Below, piece by piece: positions 1-6,957 of a stretch of 11,911 nt of DNA. This DNA comes from Actinobacteria bacterium UBA3028 (lineage in GTDB: Bacteria; Actinomycetota; Actinomycetes; Nanopelagicales; Nanopelagicaceae): positions 4,858 to 16,768 of the forward strand of contig DFDL01000091.1 in assembly GCA_002367715.1 (NCBI GenBank), in the 5' to 3' direction. A model generated the notes under the pieces. The model made no database searches, had not been told where the DNA came from, and was given only the letters and a program-made list of their open reading frames with translations. A program made the position numbers and the translations under genes. Each line of letters opens with the position of its first letter. Positions within the stretch are counted from its first letter, which is position 1.

Positions 1-1
1 G

Positions 2-619
2 AAAGTTATCGATTTTAAACTGGATCTGGCAGATCACGATTCTGTAAAATCCCTTGTTGAAACTCTGCCAGGAGTCCCTGATGTAATTATTCACAATGCT
101 GGCTTGGGCTCAAAGACCGTCGAAAGGGTTGCAAATACTCCTCACGAACAAGCTGAGGCGCTAATAAAAGTTAATGCGATTGGGACTTTGTGGCTAAATA
201 ATCTTTTATTACCAAAGATGCTTGAGCGAGGTTCTGGCAAAATTATTTTGATCTCCTCTGTGGGCGGCGGTATTACACAATTTACTGGATTTAGTTACGC
301 CGATGGGATGAGTAAGGCAGCTGTTGCTTTCCTCGGGCGCTCACTTGGTGCCGATCTGGCACAGAGCGGTGTCGAAGTTTTCACAATTTGTCCTGGAGCT
401 ACTGATACACCGATGTTCCGTGCGAGCACACTAGATGCTTTAAATGATGCAGAGCGAAAGTTAGTGATTGCCTCTCTTCCGAAGTTTCGTTTAATTGATC
501 CAAGTGAAATTGCCGAACTCGGACTCTTTTTGACTACAGAGGCAGCTAAAATTCTGCATGGAGCAGTTTTGGATGCTTCTATGGGTCTGGGCAGCAATCC
601 AGGCTTATTGCTTAAGTAG
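2..619 (+). CDS. Short-chain dehydrogenase/reductase (SDR), C-terminal part; 5' end outside window
   Basis: This is an NAD(P)-dependent oxidoreductase of the classical SDR family, probably cytosolic; the substrate cannot be told. The reading frame is open from base 2 to the TAG stop (205 residues), so the N-terminal Rossmann strand and its glycine-rich dinucleotide motif lie upstream of the window. Visible SDR landmarks are the HNAG motif (nt 92-103), the KVNAIGT stretch that normally carries the structural Asn, the ISS catalytic-serine strand (second Ser at nt 257-259), the catalytic Tyr (nt 296-298) 13 residues after that Ser, and the CPGATDTPM segment after beta-6. The oddity is that the catalytic Lys follows Tyr by six residues (YADGMSK) rather than the usual four (YxxxK). 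A TTG at 104 could be mistaken for a start, but the frame continues upstream with good SDR sequence. The lysE-like gene follows 28 bp downstream. Confidence 0.9.
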   Translation, partial: KVIDFKLDLADHDSVKSLVETLPGVPDVIIHNAGLGSKTVERVANTPHEQAEALIKVNAIGTLWLNNLLLPKMLERGSGKIILISSVGGGITQFTGFSYADGMSKAAVAFLGRSLGADLAQSGVEVFTICPGATDTPMFRASTLDALNDAERKLVIASLPKFRLIDPSEIAELGLFLTTEAAKILHGAVLDASMGLGSNPGLLLK

Positions 620-635
620 GCTCTCTGTTGGTTAT

Positions 636-641
636 TAATTT
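636..641 (+). promoter_or_regulatory. Predicted -10 box (TAATTT) for leaderless transcript of the LysE-like gene
   Basis: TAATTT fits the actinobacterial -10 pattern TAnnnT and ends exactly six bases before the GTG at 648, which would make the G of the start codon the transcription start. No convincing -35 hexamer is seen at 17 bp. The same geometry occurs before four other genes in the window. No Shine-Dalgarno sequence is present. Confidence 0.5.
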
Positions 642-647
642 AATATC

Positions 648-1253
648 GTGTTAGCACTTATTTCGGGGTTACTAACTGGATTATCTCTGATCATCGCCAT
701 CGGCGCTCAGAATGCTTTTGTAATTTCACAAGGTTTGGCTAGAAGCCATGTGCTACTTGTTGTCATCTTCTGCTCGCTTTCAGATGCCCTGCTCATTGTT
801 TTAGGAGCCGGTGGCCTAGGCGCACTCATAAAGTCGGTGCCATCCTTAATTGAGTACATAAGATGGTTTGGAGTTGCATATCTTCTCTGGTTTGGCTCCA
901 AAACTCTCTTCTCTGCTTTTGAGAATAGATCTCTCGCGTTAGGTTCAAATAAAGTTGTTTCAAAGCGAAAAGTAATTGCCACACTTTTTGCCTTCACATA
1001 TCTAAATCCTCACGTATATCTAGATACCGTGATCTTTCTTGGCAGTATTGCAAATCAGTTTGGTTCAGATAAGTGGCTCTTTGCAATAGGCGCAGTCATA
1101 TCAAGCACCTGTTGGTTCTTTGCCCTTGGTTATGGCGCCCGAGCCGCATCTACCTATATGACTCAGCCAATCTTCTGGCGAGTTCTTGACTTCGTTATCG
1201 CAGCAATCATGTTCACGGCAGCATTGCTATTAGCCCTCTACAAATTGGATTGA
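648..1253 (+). CDS. LysE/ArgO-family amino-acid exporter
   Basis: This is an inner-membrane exporter of the LysE/ArgO (RhtB superfamily) type, which exports basic amino acids such as lysine or arginine to relieve overload. At 201 residues it has the usual family length, with about six hydrophobic segments (roughly residues 1-24, 36-60, 66-90, 108-135, 142-165 and 178-200). The signature GAQNAFVISQG (residues 19-29) and the NPHVYLDT motif (120-127) are close to those of E. coli ArgO and Corynebacterium LysE. The GTG start is chosen because it begins immediately at the TM1 sequence and sits six bases after a TAATTT box. A LysG/ArgP-type LysR regulator is a common partner, but none is visible here. 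Substrate choice between Lys and Arg cannot be settled from sequence alone, so I give no symbol. Confidence 0.92.
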   Translation: MLALISGLLTGLSLIIAIGAQNAFVISQGLARSHVLLVVIFCSLSDALLIVLGAGGLGALIKSVPSLIEYIRWFGVAYLLWFGSKTLFSAFENRSLALGSNKVVSKRKVIATLFAFTYLNPHVYLDTVIFLGSIANQFGSDKWLFAIGAVISSTCWFFALGYGARAASTYMTQPIFWRVLDFVIAAIMFTAALLLALYKLD

Positions 1254-1322
1254 TTTGCGAATGATTCAACCCAAAAGCGGTCTTTTTTTCCCAAAACTCT
1301 GATTAGAACTGGCGTGTGAGCG

Positions 1323-1351
1323 TTGCTATCAAACTTTTAGGAGGTTATTTT
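1323..1351 (+). promoter_or_regulatory. Predicted promoter of the sulfotransferase gene (TTGCTA-N17-TATTTT)
   Basis: A -35-like TTGCTA (1323-1328) lies 17 bp before TATTTT (1346-1351), and the ATG at 1358 follows after six bases, so the transcript would be leaderless. This is the best -35/-10 pair in the window. An AGGAGG (1339-1344) lies between the two boxes. It would not be transcribed from this promoter and is 13 nt from the ATG, so it may be fortuitous or serve a longer transcript from upstream. Confidence 0.55.
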
Positions 1352-1357
1352 TCTTCC

Positions 1358-2263
1358 ATGAGTTCTAAGTTCATGCCGATTTTCTCAGGTGGAACCGGCA
1401 GAAGCGGCACGACAATTGTTGGTAAGTTGCTTGGAAAACATTCCCAGGTTAAGTGTGGAAAACCCTATGAGATTAAATTTCTAACAGATGTATTCTCGCT
1501 AACAGATGTTGCATATGGCATGCGAGATTTTGCCAGTGGTGAGATTTCTAAGAAGACCGAGCTCTATCTAAAGCTCTTTCCTCATAAATCCTATGAAGCC
1601 CGGATGAAGAAGTTCTCTGCTCGGATGTTGGATAACTGGTTTGAGCGCACAAATCGACTTGGCCAGAACAGTGGATTACATCTTGGCATCACGAGGAAAA
1701 ACCTTAAATCTCTCTTGGCTAAATTGCAGGAGGAAGCGAGGCACGATTTAGAGAGCGCTGCACGCAATTTCTTCTATGGTTTTGTAAATGCGCAGCGACA
1801 ATACAAGAGTGAGCCAAATTGGATGGACACTAGTCCCCCAAACATTATGCACTCTGCATCCATTGCCCGCCTTTTGCCAGATGCAAAATTTATTGAGATG
1901 AAGCGAAATCCGCTAGACACAATCGCCTCTGTCGTTCGAGAGCCCTGGGGACCAAATAATTTAGACGATGCAATGCAGTGGTGGCTGCGCCGGACTGACA
2001 TGGCCGAAGAATCTTTAGCAAAAATTCCTAGTAATCAACGGTTAGCTTTAAAATTGGAGGATTTAATTATTCATGATCGTGAGAATTCCTACCAGAAATT
2101 GCTTACTTTCTTAGGCCTAGAAGATGAAGGCCCCATTCGCGAATATTTTAATAATGAGATGCTCGCCGAAAAATTGCACGAGAACCGTTGGAAACGTGAT
2201 TTTGAAAACCCTAAAGAGATCGAGGACCGTTTTGCTCATATGTCAGAGCGCTGGTCGAATTAA
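1358..2263 (+). CDS. PAPS-dependent sulfotransferase family protein
   Basis: This is a sulfotransferase-like protein that would transfer a sulfuryl group from PAPS to an unidentified acceptor (carbohydrate, lipid or small molecule). From the ATG at 1358 it is 301 residues. The 5'-phosphosulfate loop is GGTGRSGTT (residues 11-19), directly after the first beta strand. The 3'-phosphate-binding segment MKRNPLDTIASVV (181-193) carries the expected Arg183 and Ser191. An MDTSPP segment (156-161) resembles the conserved D/K-T-P region of Sulfotransfer_3-type enzymes. A GTG at 1316 in the same frame would add 14 residues, but the ATG is preferred: it places the P-loop at the usual distance from the N-terminus and has both a TATTTT-N6 geometry and an upstream AGGAGG. 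No PAPS synthesis genes or glycosyltransferases are nearby. The gene converges on nhaA with a 23-bp AT-only-like gap. Confidence 0.85.
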   Translation: MSSKFMPIFSGGTGRSGTTIVGKLLGKHSQVKCGKPYEIKFLTDVFSLTDVAYGMRDFASGEISKKTELYLKLFPHKSYEARMKKFSARMLDNWFERTNRLGQNSGLHLGITRKNLKSLLAKLQEEARHDLESAARNFFYGFVNAQRQYKSEPNWMDTSPPNIMHSASIARLLPDAKFIEMKRNPLDTIASVVREPWGPNNLDDAMQWWLRRTDMAEESLAKIPSNQRLALKLEDLIIHDRENSYQKLLTFLGLEDEGPIREYFNNEMLAEKLHENRWKRDFENPKEIEDRFAHMSERWSN

Positions 2264-2286
2264 TTAATTTTTAAAAAGTATTAAAA

Positions 2287-3507
2287 TCAATCTCTCTGTC
2301 GAATTTGAAATGCGCGATATTGAAGGGCCGCTATCGCCAGGAGCGATGCAACTAGGCTGGCTGCTAGAACTCCCATTTTGGCATTAGCCATAAGACCCGG
2401 TGAATCTTCGTAGCTCAATTCAACTATCAAAAGTGAGACGGTAAAGCCAATTCCTGACAACAGTCCAATTGCTATTACATCTCCCCATCTCATCGCTGGG
2501 CTCAAAGTGGCCTTTGTTAGACGGGTTACCAAGTACGTTGCGCCCAAAATCCCGATTGCCTTTCCAAAGACTAAGGCAATAATTATTCCGAAGCTTATCG
2601 AACTAAAGAGCGTCTCACTAAATCCGAAGTCTCGAATATCTACACCGGCTGACGCAAATGCAAAGAGTGGAATTACAAGAACAATACTTATGGGTCTGAA
2701 GAATTTCTCTGTAATGTCAGCTGGCGTCGTGGATTCATAGCTCTTTGCTCTATTTGGTGTTAGCAGAGCAATAGCAACACCTGCGACAGTTGCATGAACA
2801 CCTGACTGGTAGGTCGCCCACCAGATTGAAAGTCCAAGCGGGATTGCGACATACCACTTAGCAATATTCATTTTGTGAGCAAGCCAATAGCAAGCTAGAA
2901 GCACCACTGTTAAAGCAAGCATCACAAGGTCGGTCTTATTTGAATAGAAGATTGCAATCACCGATATTGCGCCAAGGTCATCTACCACTGCAACTGTTAG
3001 AAGAAATGCTCTTAGCTCGTTTGGAAGTGATCTGCCAGCAATTGCTAGTACTGCAAGAGCAAATGCAATATCTGTAGCCATTGGAATCGCCCATCCTTCT
3101 AAGGCGGCGCTATCACCGCGTAGAAGAAGTAAATAAAGCGCGATCGGCAGGATCATTCCTGCAATGGCTCCGGTAACTGGTACCAGCGCACGGCTCGGTG
3201 TTGCTAATGAGCCGTGAACGAGCTCGTGTTTAAGTTCAAGGCCTGCGACCAAGAAAAAGATTGCCAGTAACCCATCTGAGATCCAATGCAATACAGTCAA
3301 ATTTAGATCTAGGCCAGGTATTGCCACCTTGGTATTTAGAAAATCTGAGTAATGATCTGAGAGCTGAGAATTAGCCACAAAAATTGCCAGGACTGCTGCT
3401 AATAGAAGTAGCACACCTCCAAAGGTTTCATCTTTTAAAACCTTGGCCAGCCAACGTTCTTCGGCTGCGTCGACTTGTTCGAATAATATTTTTGAACTAT
3501 TTGTCAT
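2287..3507 (-). CDS. nhaA: Na+/H+ antiporter NhaA
   Basis: This electrogenic sodium/proton antiporter of the inner membrane expels Na+ in exchange for H+ for pH and sodium homeostasis. It is 406 residues against 388 for E. coli NhaA, with about twelve hydrophobic segments. The ion-binding aspartate pair is Asp176-Asp177 in AVVDDLGAI (173-181). The discontinuous helix IV region is seen as ATDIAFALAVLA (144-155). His238 in SGVHATVAG corresponds to the pH-response histidine region of E. coli, and the FGKAIGI lysine (Lys316) and GIGFTVSLLI (352-361) are family hallmarks. All key residues are intact. It is the third gene of the mmsA-GNAT-nhaA direction, starting 12 bp after the acetyltransferase stop. 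A TAGACT box six bases upstream of the ATG suggests it can also be transcribed on its own as a leaderless message. Confidence 0.97.
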   Translation of the reverse strand: MTNSSKILFEQVDAAEERWLAKVLKDETFGGVLLLLAAVLAIFVANSQLSDHYSDFLNTKVAIPGLDLNLTVLHWISDGLLAIFFLVAGLELKHELVHGSLATPSRALVPVTGAIAGMILPIALYLLLLRGDSAALEGWAIPMATDIAFALAVLAIAGRSLPNELRAFLLTVAVVDDLGAISVIAIFYSNKTDLVMLALTVVLLACYWLAHKMNIAKWYVAIPLGLSIWWATYQSGVHATVAGVAIALLTPNRAKSYESTTPADITEKFFRPISIVLVIPLFAFASAGVDIRDFGFSETLFSSISFGIIIALVFGKAIGILGATYLVTRLTKATLSPAMRWGDVIAIGLLSGIGFTVSLLIVELSYEDSPGLMANAKMGVLAASLVASLLAIAALQYRAFQIRQRD

Positions 3508-3513
3508 TCTTTG

Positions 3514-3519
3514 AGTCTA
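3514..3519 (-). promoter_or_regulatory. Predicted internal -10 box (TAGACT) for nhaA
   Basis: On the minus strand, TAGACT directly follows the TAA stop of the acetyltransferase gene and is separated from the nhaA ATG by exactly six bases, the leaderless spacing. No good -35 is visible. It would allow nhaA expression independent of mmsA. Confidence 0.5.
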
Positions 3520-3984
3520 TTACATATCCTCTTCGTAATCAGATGCGAATTGGATTCGGTATTGAACTTTTCCGGACTCAGAGATATATGAATCATAGAG
3601 TTTCCTGGCAGTTGAATTAGTAGCATCTGTATTCCAGTAAAGCCTAGAAGAACCTGATGAAAGTGCAACATCTCGAACACCATCAATAAGTGCGCGCCCT
3701 ATGCCAACACAGCGAACTTGCGGATCAACAAATAGATCTTCAAGATAACAGAAGTTCTTCGGTGCCCAACTCGAGATTTGGAACGAGTAATGAGTTAGCC
3801 CCTGCAATTTTCCATCCCTTTGCGCGACCAAGCCATAAAGATTAAAGTCTGGGTCGATTAATCGCTGCCAAGTTAAATCACTCTGTGCCTGGGGCAGCTG
3901 GGTCTTATAAAATTCCAAATATCCATCCCAAAGAGGAGCCCAGCTAGATTTATCAGCCTCTGATACTGGGCGAATATTTAACAT
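3520..3984 (-). CDS. GNAT-family N-acetyltransferase
   Basis: This is a small (154-residue) acetyl-CoA-dependent acyltransferase of the GNAT fold; the acceptor is unknown. The fold begins with the usual IRPVSEAD strand (residues 4-11). Motif A is LEDLFVDPQVRCVGIGRALI (81-100), with the RCVGIG pyrophosphate loop (91-96) matching the R/Q-x-x-G-x-G/A pattern. Motif B-like sequence NSTARKLYDSYI (123-134) follows, as in many single-domain acetyltransferases where an Asn and Tyr contact CoA. The ATG lies six bases downstream of the mmsA stop and has no -10 box at leaderless spacing, so it is probably co-transcribed with mmsA and may be expressed by reinitiation. The context does not reveal the substrate. 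Confidence 0.87.
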   Translation of the reverse strand: MLNIRPVSEADKSSWAPLWDGYLEFYKTQLPQAQSDLTWQRLIDPDFNLYGLVAQRDGKLQGLTHYSFQISSWAPKNFCYLEDLFVDPQVRCVGIGRALIDGVRDVALSSGSSRLYWNTDATNSTARKLYDSYISESGKVQYRIQFASDYEEDM

Positions 3985-3990
3985 TTTAGA

Positions 3991-5502
3991 TTAACTATTT
4001 TGTGGAAACCCAAGATTGATGCCGCCATGGCTCGGATCTAGCCAGCGACTTGTTACAACTTTTCCGCGCGTGAAGAATTGAACGCCATCGGTTCCATGTG
4101 CGTGCGAATCACCAAATAATGAGTTCTTCCAGCCACCAAAGGAGAAGTAGGCCATGGGAACTGGAATAGGTACGTTGATGCCGACCATTCCAACTTCGAC
4201 TTCATTCTGATAACGCCTTGCAGCGCCACCATCATTCGTGAATATCGCAGTTCCATTTCCGTAAGGATGCTCATTTACTAAGGCCAGCGCCTCATCGTAA
4301 GTTTTTACGCGCAATACGCTAAGTACCGGCCCGAAAATTTCTTCCTTATATATGCTCATCTCTGGTGTGACATTGTCAAAGAGAGTCGGTCCAAGGAAGA
4401 AGCCTTCGCCATCAACCTTAACTTTTCGGCCATCCTCTACAAGAGTCGCACCAGCCTTCTCTCCTGCTTCGATATAAGAGGCAACTTTGTCGCGGTGAAC
4501 TTTGGTAACAAGTGGTCCCATATCAGCGCCTTGGGTTCCATCACCAGTTTTAATCTTCACCATTCGGGATTTAATAAGGCTAATTAATTGATCTGCAATT
4601 GGCTCAACCGCAACGATTGCAGAAATTGCCATGCACCGCTCACCTGCTGAGCCAAAACCTGCATTGATTGCCGCATCAGCCGCTAGTTCTAAATCGCAAT
4701 CTGGAAGTACGACCATATGGTTTTTGGCGCCACCAAGTGCTTGCACGCGCTTGCCAGCTTTTGTTCCGGTCTCATAAACATACTTTGCTATTGGAGTAGA
4801 TCCAACAAAAGATATTGATTTAATGCCTGGGTGATTTAGCAGCGCATCAACAGATTCTTTATCGCCATGTACTACGTTAAATACGCCATCAGGTAGCCCG
4901 GCTCGCTTCCAAAGTTCGGCGATTAACATAGCCGCACTTGGATCTTTCTCAGATGGCTTTAACACAACCGAATTTCCGCAAGCGATTGCGATTGGGAAGA
5001 ACCACATCGGCACCATCGCAGGAAAGTTAAATGGCGAGATGATTGCAACTGGTCCTAGCGGCTGGCGAATCGAGTAAACATCGACACCCGTAGAGACTTC
5101 CTCGGAGAAACCACCTTTTAGAAGGTGTGGGATTCCGCATGCAAATTCAACAACTTCAAGGCCGCGAGTGACTTCACCAGCAGCATCGCTCAATACTTTT
5201 CCGTGTTCGGCAGTAATCAACGCGGCGATATTCTCTTTATTCTGTAGAACAAGCTCGCGGAAGGCGAAGAGAACTTGAGTTCGCTTTGTAAGCGAGCTGT
5301 GGCGCCATTCGCTGAATGCGCTTGTGGCTGCAGCTACTGCGCGATCAACGGTCGCAACACTCGCAAGGGCAACGCTGCCAGTGACTTTTCCGGTCGCGGG
5401 ATTAAATACCTCGCTGGTGCGTTCTGGCTTCTGGCTATCTAGTTCGCCATTGATCCAATGCGTAATTTGGGAAATTTCCCCAGTATTTGTTATCTGACTC
5501 AT
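3991..5502 (-). CDS. mmsA: CoA-acylating (methyl)malonate-semialdehyde dehydrogenase
   Basis: This aldehyde-dehydrogenase superfamily enzyme oxidises methylmalonate semialdehyde to propionyl-CoA, or malonate semialdehyde to acetyl-CoA, using NAD+ and CoA with loss of CO2. Its 503 residues match the MmsA/IolA family length. The NAD-binding core contains ISPFNFPAMVPMWFFP (155-170) and KPSEKDP (182-188). The catalytic Cys290 lies in SAGERCMA (285-292). At the position where hydrolytic ALDHs carry a general-base Glu, the sequence reads LGGAKNH (256-262), the diagnostic feature of the CoA-dependent subgroup. The C-terminal block with FGGWKNSLFGD is also typical. Such enzymes serve valine, thymine, inositol or beta-alanine breakdown. 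The divergent class-III aminotransferase favours beta-alanine or a related omega-amino acid (BauA/BauC-like), which is inference. The ATG sits six bases after a TAGATT box. Confidence 0.95.
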   Translation of the reverse strand: MSQITNTGEISQITHWINGELDSQKPERTSEVFNPATGKVTGSVALASVATVDRAVAAATSAFSEWRHSSLTKRTQVLFAFRELVLQNKENIAALITAEHGKVLSDAAGEVTRGLEVVEFACGIPHLLKGGFSEEVSTGVDVYSIRQPLGPVAIISPFNFPAMVPMWFFPIAIACGNSVVLKPSEKDPSAAMLIAELWKRAGLPDGVFNVVHGDKESVDALLNHPGIKSISFVGSTPIAKYVYETGTKAGKRVQALGGAKNHMVVLPDCDLELAADAAINAGFGSAGERCMAISAIVAVEPIADQLISLIKSRMVKIKTGDGTQGADMGPLVTKVHRDKVASYIEAGEKAGATLVEDGRKVKVDGEGFFLGPTLFDNVTPEMSIYKEEIFGPVLSVLRVKTYDEALALVNEHPYGNGTAIFTNDGGAARRYQNEVEVGMVGINVPIPVPMAYFSFGGWKNSLFGDSHAHGTDGVQFFTRGKVVTSRWLDPSHGGINLGFPQNS

Positions 5503-5508
5503 GGCGAC

Positions 5509-5514
5509 AATCTA
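5509..5514 (-). promoter_or_regulatory. Predicted -10 box (TAGATT) for mmsA
   Basis: On the minus strand TAGATT is followed by six bases and then the mmsA ATG, giving a leaderless start. The nearest -35-like hexamer is TTGGCG (5534-5539), at a long 19-bp spacing, so the -35 is weak. Confidence 0.5.
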
Positions 5515-5549
5515 CGCCAGGGCAATAAGATGACGCCAATTAGGGATGC

Positions 5550-5572
5550 GGATAATTGTCCAAATTCGTCCA
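5550..5572. promoter_or_regulatory. Candidate operator in the mmsA/aminotransferase divergent promoter region
   Basis: GGATAATTGTCC (5550-5561) is a 12-bp palindrome with one mismatched pair (T/G), with core AATT. It overlaps a tandem direct repeat, AATTGTCCA (5554-5562) and AATTCGTCCA (5563-5572). The site covers the presumed -35 region of the rightward promoter and lies upstream of the leftward one, where a shared regulator would bind. No regulator gene is adjacent, and the family cannot be assigned. Confidence 0.3.
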
Positions 5573-5583
5573 ATGGCTAGGGG
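5556..5583 (+). promoter_or_regulatory. Possible promoter of the aminotransferase gene (TTGTCC-N16-TAGGGG)
   Basis: TTGTCC (5556-5561) and TAGGGG (5578-5583) are spaced by 16 bp, and the ATG at 5590 follows after six bases. The -10 lacks the conserved final T, so this is a weak match. It supports the ATG at 5590 over the in-frame TTG at 5584. Confidence 0.3.
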
Positions 5584-5589
5584 TTGAAG

Positions 5590-6942
5590 ATGGATCAAAG
5601 CAAGCGCGAGGTGAAGAGCAACGCTGAAGTTAGCGCAGATGATCACAAGTATGTCTTTCACTCTTGGTCGGCCCAAGGTGCTATCTCTCCGATACCTGTT
5701 GCTAAGAGTTCGGGTTCAAGATTCTGGGACTTTGATGGCAAGGAATATCTAGATTTCTCATCACAATTAGTCTTCACAAATATCGGCCACCAACACCCTG
5801 TTGTTGTCGCAGCGATCCAAGAGCAAGCAGGAATTCTTACTGCGCTGGCCCCTCAGCATGCGAGTGATACTAGAAATGAAGCTGCTAAGCGAATTGTTGA
5901 AGTTGCCGGCGCAGATTTTGTAAAGGTCTTCTTCACAAATGGTGGCGCAGATGCAATTGAGAATGCGATTCGAATGTGTCGAATCCATACTCGCAAACAT
6001 AAAATTCTATCGACTTATCGTTCTTATCACGGAAATACTGGCGCTGCGATAAATGCAACAGGCGATCCGCGCAGATTCCCAAATGAATTCGCCGCTGGCC
6101 ATGTTCACTTCTGGGGTCCTTATTTATATCGATCTGCGTTTTGGGCAACTACCGAAGCCGAAGAATGTGCTCGTGCACTAGAACATCTCGAGCAGACAAT
6201 AATCTTTGAAGGTCCAAACACGATTGCTGCCATATTGATTGAATCTGTTCCTGGTACTGCAGGCGTGCTCACCCCTCCGAACGGTTACCTAGAAGGAGTT
6301 CGCGCACTCTGCGATAAGTATCAGATCAAGTGGATTGCTGATGAAGTGATGGCTGGATTTGGACGTACTGGAAAATGGTTTGCCTTCCAAAGCTCTGACG
6401 TACATCCAGATCTAATTACCTTCGCTAAGGGTGTTACCTCTGGCTATGTACCACTCGGCGGAGTAGTAATTAGCGAAGAGATTTCAAAGACCTTTGACCA
6501 ACAAGTATTTCCAGGTGGTCTTACCTATATGGGCCATCCCCTAGCTAGCGCAGCTGCCGTCGCGACTATTGATGTCATGAAATCAGAGAAGATGCTTGCG
6601 AACGCAACTAATATCGGTGCAAAAATATTTGCACCAGGTCTCGATAAATTAGCGCAAAAACATAAGGTAATTGGCGATATCCGTGGGGCCGGAGTTTTCT
6701 GGGGTGTTGATTTAGTAACTAACCGCGATACTCGCGAGCCGCTAGCTCCTTATGGCGGAACCAGCCCGGCAATGAACGAACTAGTTGCTGCCTGCAAGGC
6801 CAATGGCATGATGCCATTTACAAACTTCAATCGCATTCACTTATGTCCGCCATGCAACATCTCTGAGGCCGATGCTAATTTAGGTCTTGAAATTCTAGAT
6901 AAATCTCTGGCTATTATTGGTAAGTACTACACGGGCCAATAA
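5590..6942 (+). CDS. Class-III omega-aminotransferase (PLP-dependent)
   Basis: This fold-type I PLP enzyme transfers an amino group from an omega-amino acid or amine to pyruvate or 2-oxoglutarate. From the ATG at 5590 it has 450 residues, normal for the family. Numbered from that ATG, the PLP-contacting loop FFTNGGADAIENAIR is near 114-128, SYHG near 145-148, IADEVMAGFGRTGKW near 249-263 with Asp251 as the pyridine-nitrogen partner, and the Schiff-base lysine is Lys280 in FAKGVTSGYVPLGG. The early HSWSAQG segment (24-30) resembles beta-alanine/taurine:pyruvate-type aminotransferases rather than ornithine or GABA ones. Divergence from mmsA suggests a product that is a semialdehyde substrate for MmsA, most simply malonate semialdehyde from beta-alanine. 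Taurine or a diamine remain possible. A TTG six bases upstream would add only two residues. Confidence 0.9.
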   Translation: MDQSKREVKSNAEVSADDHKYVFHSWSAQGAISPIPVAKSSGSRFWDFDGKEYLDFSSQLVFTNIGHQHPVVVAAIQEQAGILTALAPQHASDTRNEAAKRIVEVAGADFVKVFFTNGGADAIENAIRMCRIHTRKHKILSTYRSYHGNTGAAINATGDPRRFPNEFAAGHVHFWGPYLYRSAFWATTEAEECARALEHLEQTIIFEGPNTIAAILIESVPGTAGVLTPPNGYLEGVRALCDKYQIKWIADEVMAGFGRTGKWFAFQSSDVHPDLITFAKGVTSGYVPLGGVVISEEISKTFDQQVFPGGLTYMGHPLASAAAVATIDVMKSEKMLANATNIGAKIFAPGLDKLAQKHKVIGDIRGAGVFWGVDLVTNRDTREPLAPYGGTSPAMNELVAACKANGMMPFTNFNRIHLCPPCNISEADANLGLEILDKSLAIIGKYYTGQ

Positions 6943-6957
6943 ATTACAGATAAATCG

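Noticed and set aside
1281..1290. T-run after the LysE-like gene as an intrinsic terminator
   Set aside because: The TCTTTTTTTC tract has no GC-rich stem directly before it; I could not build a credible hairpin.
2264..2286. TTTTTAAAAA in the sulfotransferase/nhaA gap as a bidirectional terminator
   Set aside because: It is an A/T-only palindrome with no GC stem or loop, so intrinsic termination is not supported.
3504..3686. 60-residue - strand frame overlapping the acetyltransferase C-terminus and nhaA start
   Set aside because: Out of frame with both genes and covering conserved GNAT sequence; no domain.
5933..6148. 71-residue and 77-residue - strand frames opposite the aminotransferase (5767-6148)
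   Set aside because: They lie over PLP-binding motifs of the real gene and show no protein-like features.
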